Part shown: piece after piece, positions 62,091-64,000 of the stretch | Numbering within the stretch: the stretch's first letter is position 1 | How the letters are laid out: each line of letters opens with the position of its first letter | Origin: Photobacterium kagoshimensis | GTDB taxonomy: Bacteria; Pseudomonadota; Gammaproteobacteria; Enterobacterales; Vibrionaceae | Assembly: GCF_050337045.1 (NCBI RefSeq) | Contig: NZ_JAKJSO010000008.1 | Coordinates: 310,001-374,000 of the forward strand | Direction: 5' to 3' | DNA length: 64,000 nt | Notes under the pieces: model-generated | Database searches by the model: none | What the model was told of the DNA's origin: nothing | Seen by the model: the letters and a program-made list of their open reading frames with translations, nothing else | Translations under genes and position numbers: made by a program

Positions 62091-63749
62091 ATGAGTGATA
62101 TTGCACTATCGATCAGCATTCTTGCGCTGGTTGCTGTGCTGGGCTTATGGATTGGGAACTGGAAAGTCTATGGTGTTGGTTTAGGGATAGGCGGTGTGCT
62201 GTTTGGCGGCATTTTCGTTGGTCACTTTACTGATGCATGGGGCATCGGTCTCGATTCACATACCCTGCACTTCATCCAAGAGTTTGGCCTGATCCTGTTC
62301 GTTTACACTATCGGTATCCAAGTCGGGCCTGGTTTCTTTGCCTCACTAAGAAGCTCAGGATTAAAACTCAATGGCTTCGCTGCGTTAATTGTCATTATTG
62401 GCTGCCTTGTTGCTATTGTGCTGCATAAGCTCTTTGACGTGCCTTTACCTATCATTCTCGGGGTCTTCTCTGGTGCGGTAACTAACACACCATCATTAGG
62501 TGCTGGGCAGCAAATACTCAGCGAACTGGGCGCACAAGAAAACATGCTGGATTTAACCGGCATGGGCTATGCCGTAGCCTACCCGTTTGGGATTTGTGGC
62601 ATCTTGCTGACAATGTGGCTACTTCGATTAGCTTTTCGTGTCGATATAGATAAAGAAGCCGAAGAATTTGAAGCCAATAATGGTCAGAGAAAACAGAGCC
62701 TTCATACCATTAATGTTGCCGTAAAAAATACCAACTTAAGCGGGCTAATGCTAAAAGATGTACCGGCCCTCACCGATGGTGACATTGTCTGTTCTCGATT
62801 AAAGCGCGGCGAGCAACTTTACGTTCCTCGGCCAGAATCAACGATTGAAGTTAACGACTTACTGCACTTGGTTGGTGAAAAACATGCACTAAGAAAAGCA
62901 CTATTAGTTATTGGTGAAGAAGTTGATGCATCCCTTTCGACTCGGGGAACCGAGCTTCGCGTTCAGCGACTTGTTGTCACCAATGAAATCGTACTGGGTA
63001 AAAAAATACACGACTTAGAATTAAAAGAAAAATACGATGTAGTTGTTTCGCGCCTTAACCGTGCCGGTGTCGAACTAGTTCCCACCAGCCAAACGACCCT
63101 ACAGTTTGGTGATATCCTTAATTTAGTCGGTCGACACGAAGCCATAGAAGCAGTCAGCGGCATTGTGGGTAATGCCCATCAAAAACTGCAACAAGTTCAA
63201 ATGCTACCTGTTTTCATCGGTATAGGCTTAGGTGTGTTACTGGGGTCTATCCCTTTCTACCTACCAGGCTTTCCTGCTGCAATAAAATTAGGGCTTGCTG
63301 GCGGTCCATTGATCGTTGCACTCGTCCTTGCTCGCGTCGGCAGTATAGGCAAACTATATTGGTTCATGCCGCCTAGTGCTAACTTAGCCTTACGTGAGAT
63401 TGGGATTGTGCTCTTTCTCGCTGTTGTCGGTTTAAAATCTGGCGGTGGCTTTGTCGAAACACTGGTCAATGGTGATGGGCTCAGTTGGATGGGGTACGGA
63501 ATGGTGATCACCTTAATTCCATTAATCTCTGTTGGTATTCTGGCTCGCTTAGTTGGCCAACTAAATTACCTAACAATCTGCGGCATGTTGGCGGGGTCTA
63601 TGACCGATCCACCAGCGCTTGCTTTTGCTAATAATATCCACAGTACCAGTGGCGCTGCGGCACTCTCTTATGCAACTGTATACCCACTAGTAATGTGCTT
63701 ACGTATTTTATCTCCGCAGATCCTCGCTCTGCTTCTTTGGACGATCTAG
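62091..63749 (+). CDS. yidE: YidE-type putative transporter (AspT/YbjL duplication family)
   Basis: 552 residues against 553 in E. coli YidE. Two membrane blocks (about 5-190 and 375-552), each with a repeat containing 'QEFGLILFVYTIGIQVGPGF' and 'REIGIVLFLAVVGLKSGGGF', flank a cytoplasmic middle with two RCK_C (TrkA-C) ligand-binding domains (about 205-290 and 295-375). It belongs to the aspartate:alanine exchanger (AAE) family; substrate unknown. 'GSMTDPPALAFAN' and 'FSGAVTNTPSLGAGQQ' are the paired signature loops. It may respond to a small ligand through the RCK_C domains. Confidence 0.94.
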   Translation: MSDIALSISILALVAVLGLWIGNWKVYGVGLGIGGVLFGGIFVGHFTDAWGIGLDSHTLHFIQEFGLILFVYTIGIQVGPGFFASLRSSGLKLNGFAALIVIIGCLVAIVLHKLFDVPLPIILGVFSGAVTNTPSLGAGQQILSELGAQENMLDLTGMGYAVAYPFGICGILLTMWLLRLAFRVDIDKEAEEFEANNGQRKQSLHTINVAVKNTNLSGLMLKDVPALTDGDIVCSRLKRGEQLYVPRPESTIEVNDLLHLVGEKHALRKALLVIGEEVDASLSTRGTELRVQRLVVTNEIVLGKKIHDLELKEKYDVVVSRLNRAGVELVPTSQTTLQFGDILNLVGRHEAIEAVSGIVGNAHQKLQQVQMLPVFIGIGLGVLLGSIPFYLPGFPAAIKLGLAGGPLIVALVLARVGSIGKLYWFMPPSANLALREIGIVLFLAVVGLKSGGGFVETLVNGDGLSWMGYGMVITLIPLISVGILARLVGQLNYLTICGMLAGSMTDPPALAFANNIHSTSGAAALSYATVYPLVMCLRILSPQILALLLWTI

Positions 63750-63770
63750 CGCTAAAAATGTGACCAAGCT

Positions 63771-63803
63771 CGGCCAGTGCCTAGATAACTGGCCGTCTTT
63801 GTT
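63771..63803. terminator. Terminator of yidE
   Basis: An 8-bp stem (CGGCCAGT / ACTGGCCG) with a 9-base loop, then TCTTTGTT. Confidence 0.8.
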
Positions 63804-63959
63804 ACACAAACACTCATCCCACCAGTCAATTCACCTCATCAAACTCACAAAAACAAAACAACATACTATAAAGCAAAGTATTTTTATGACGATATAGATA
63901 CCAGGAATGCATTTTTCATTCCTATAAGGATCATAAATACTATAATTAGGCGTGTTGTT

Positions 63960-64000
63960 ATGAAGAAATTGAAGTTAAAGAGCAAACTTTTATTGCTCAG
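63960..64000 (+). CDS. Start of a gene cut by the window edge
   Basis: An ATG at 63960 opens MKKLKLKSKLLLL, a basic stretch leading into a hydrophobic one, as at the start of methyl-accepting chemotaxis proteins or sensor kinases. A TAGG ribosome site and a TATAAT-like -10 lie just upstream. With only 13 codons visible the product cannot be named. Confidence 0.45.
   Translation, partial: MKKLKLKSKLLLL

Noticed and set aside
1..64000. CRISPR arrays, tRNA or rRNA genes, transposase genes
   Set aside because: I looked for evenly spaced repeats, tRNA-like T-loop and anticodon patterns and transposase motifs by eye; none was convincing.

Overview
The window looks like a chromosomal segment of a marine gammaproteobacterium of the Vibrionaceae, most probably Photobacterium. 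This is inferred from AT-rich DNA, OmpU-type porins, a close relative of the Vibrio cholerae INDY transporter, DUF3334 and DUF3802 proteins, a tandem glycine riboswitch in front of a Na+/alanine-glycine symporter, and E. coli-like house-keeping genes (sdaC, gsk, hrpA, maeA, sanA, nagK, rhlE, tapT, yegD, yidE). No tRNA, rRNA, CRISPR array, prophage or intact insertion sequence was recognised.

Layout. 1-2.9 kb: 3' part of sdaC, a J-domain protein and a pirin. 3.0-7.9 kb: a porin, two small helix-turn-helix proteins and a secreted GH19 chitinase with two chitin-binding modules, all on the minus strand. 8.3-11.2 kb: a Cys/His/Met-rich exported protein next to a DUF411 copper protein, then two divergent unknowns (a Cys-pair protein and a DUF2786 protein). 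11.6-18.4 kb: gsk, a Phd/ParE-type toxin-antitoxin pair with a palindromic operator, hrpA and a TerB-like protein. 18.8-21.6 kb: a large secreted LruC-domain protein followed by a small lipoprotein. 21.7-31.4 kb: an HrpB-like helicase, maeA, sanA, an unlisted 35-residue basic protein with its own terminator, an INDY-type transporter, a Gfo/Idh/MocA oxidoreductase and a FabH-like synthase. 31.5-38.8 kb (all minus): a membrane diguanylate cyclase, rhlE, nagK, tapT, a DUF3802 protein, and an overlapping pair made of a PAS-GGDEF cyclase and a receiver-CheX-like regulator. 39.3-43.4 kb: a membrane-anchored glutaredoxin-like protein, a DUF3334 protein, small unknowns, a YqaB-like phosphatase and a PheC-like binding protein. 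43.6-49.7 kb: a TetR repressor diverging from a two-gene RND efflux operon, and a membrane J-domain protein. 49.9-53.0 kb: an AraC regulator with a degenerate receiver, then the glycine riboswitch and symporter. 53.0-56.8 kb: an NTF2-like protein, a HAD hydrolase, a HiPIP and yegD. 57.0-61.6 kb: a duplicated module, DsbA-like lipoprotein then porin, twice. 62.1-63.7 kb: yidE, followed by the first codons of another gene.

How the genes work together. Most transcription units are one or two genes long and end in strong hairpin terminators, many usable from both sides. Recurrent themes are the envelope (three porins, two DsbA-like lipoproteins, RND pump, several lipoproteins), cyclic-di-GMP signalling (two GGDEF proteins, both with the GGEEF motif and an upstream RxxD site), uptake of amino acids and carboxylates (SdaC, AlsT, INDY), and chitin/GlcNAc use (chitinase, NagK).

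Most worth a second look: the repeated dsbA-porin module, the small basic gene at 27.1 kb, a run of four adjacent perfect hairpins just upstream of yidE, and the terminator-like hairpin inside the tapT leader.
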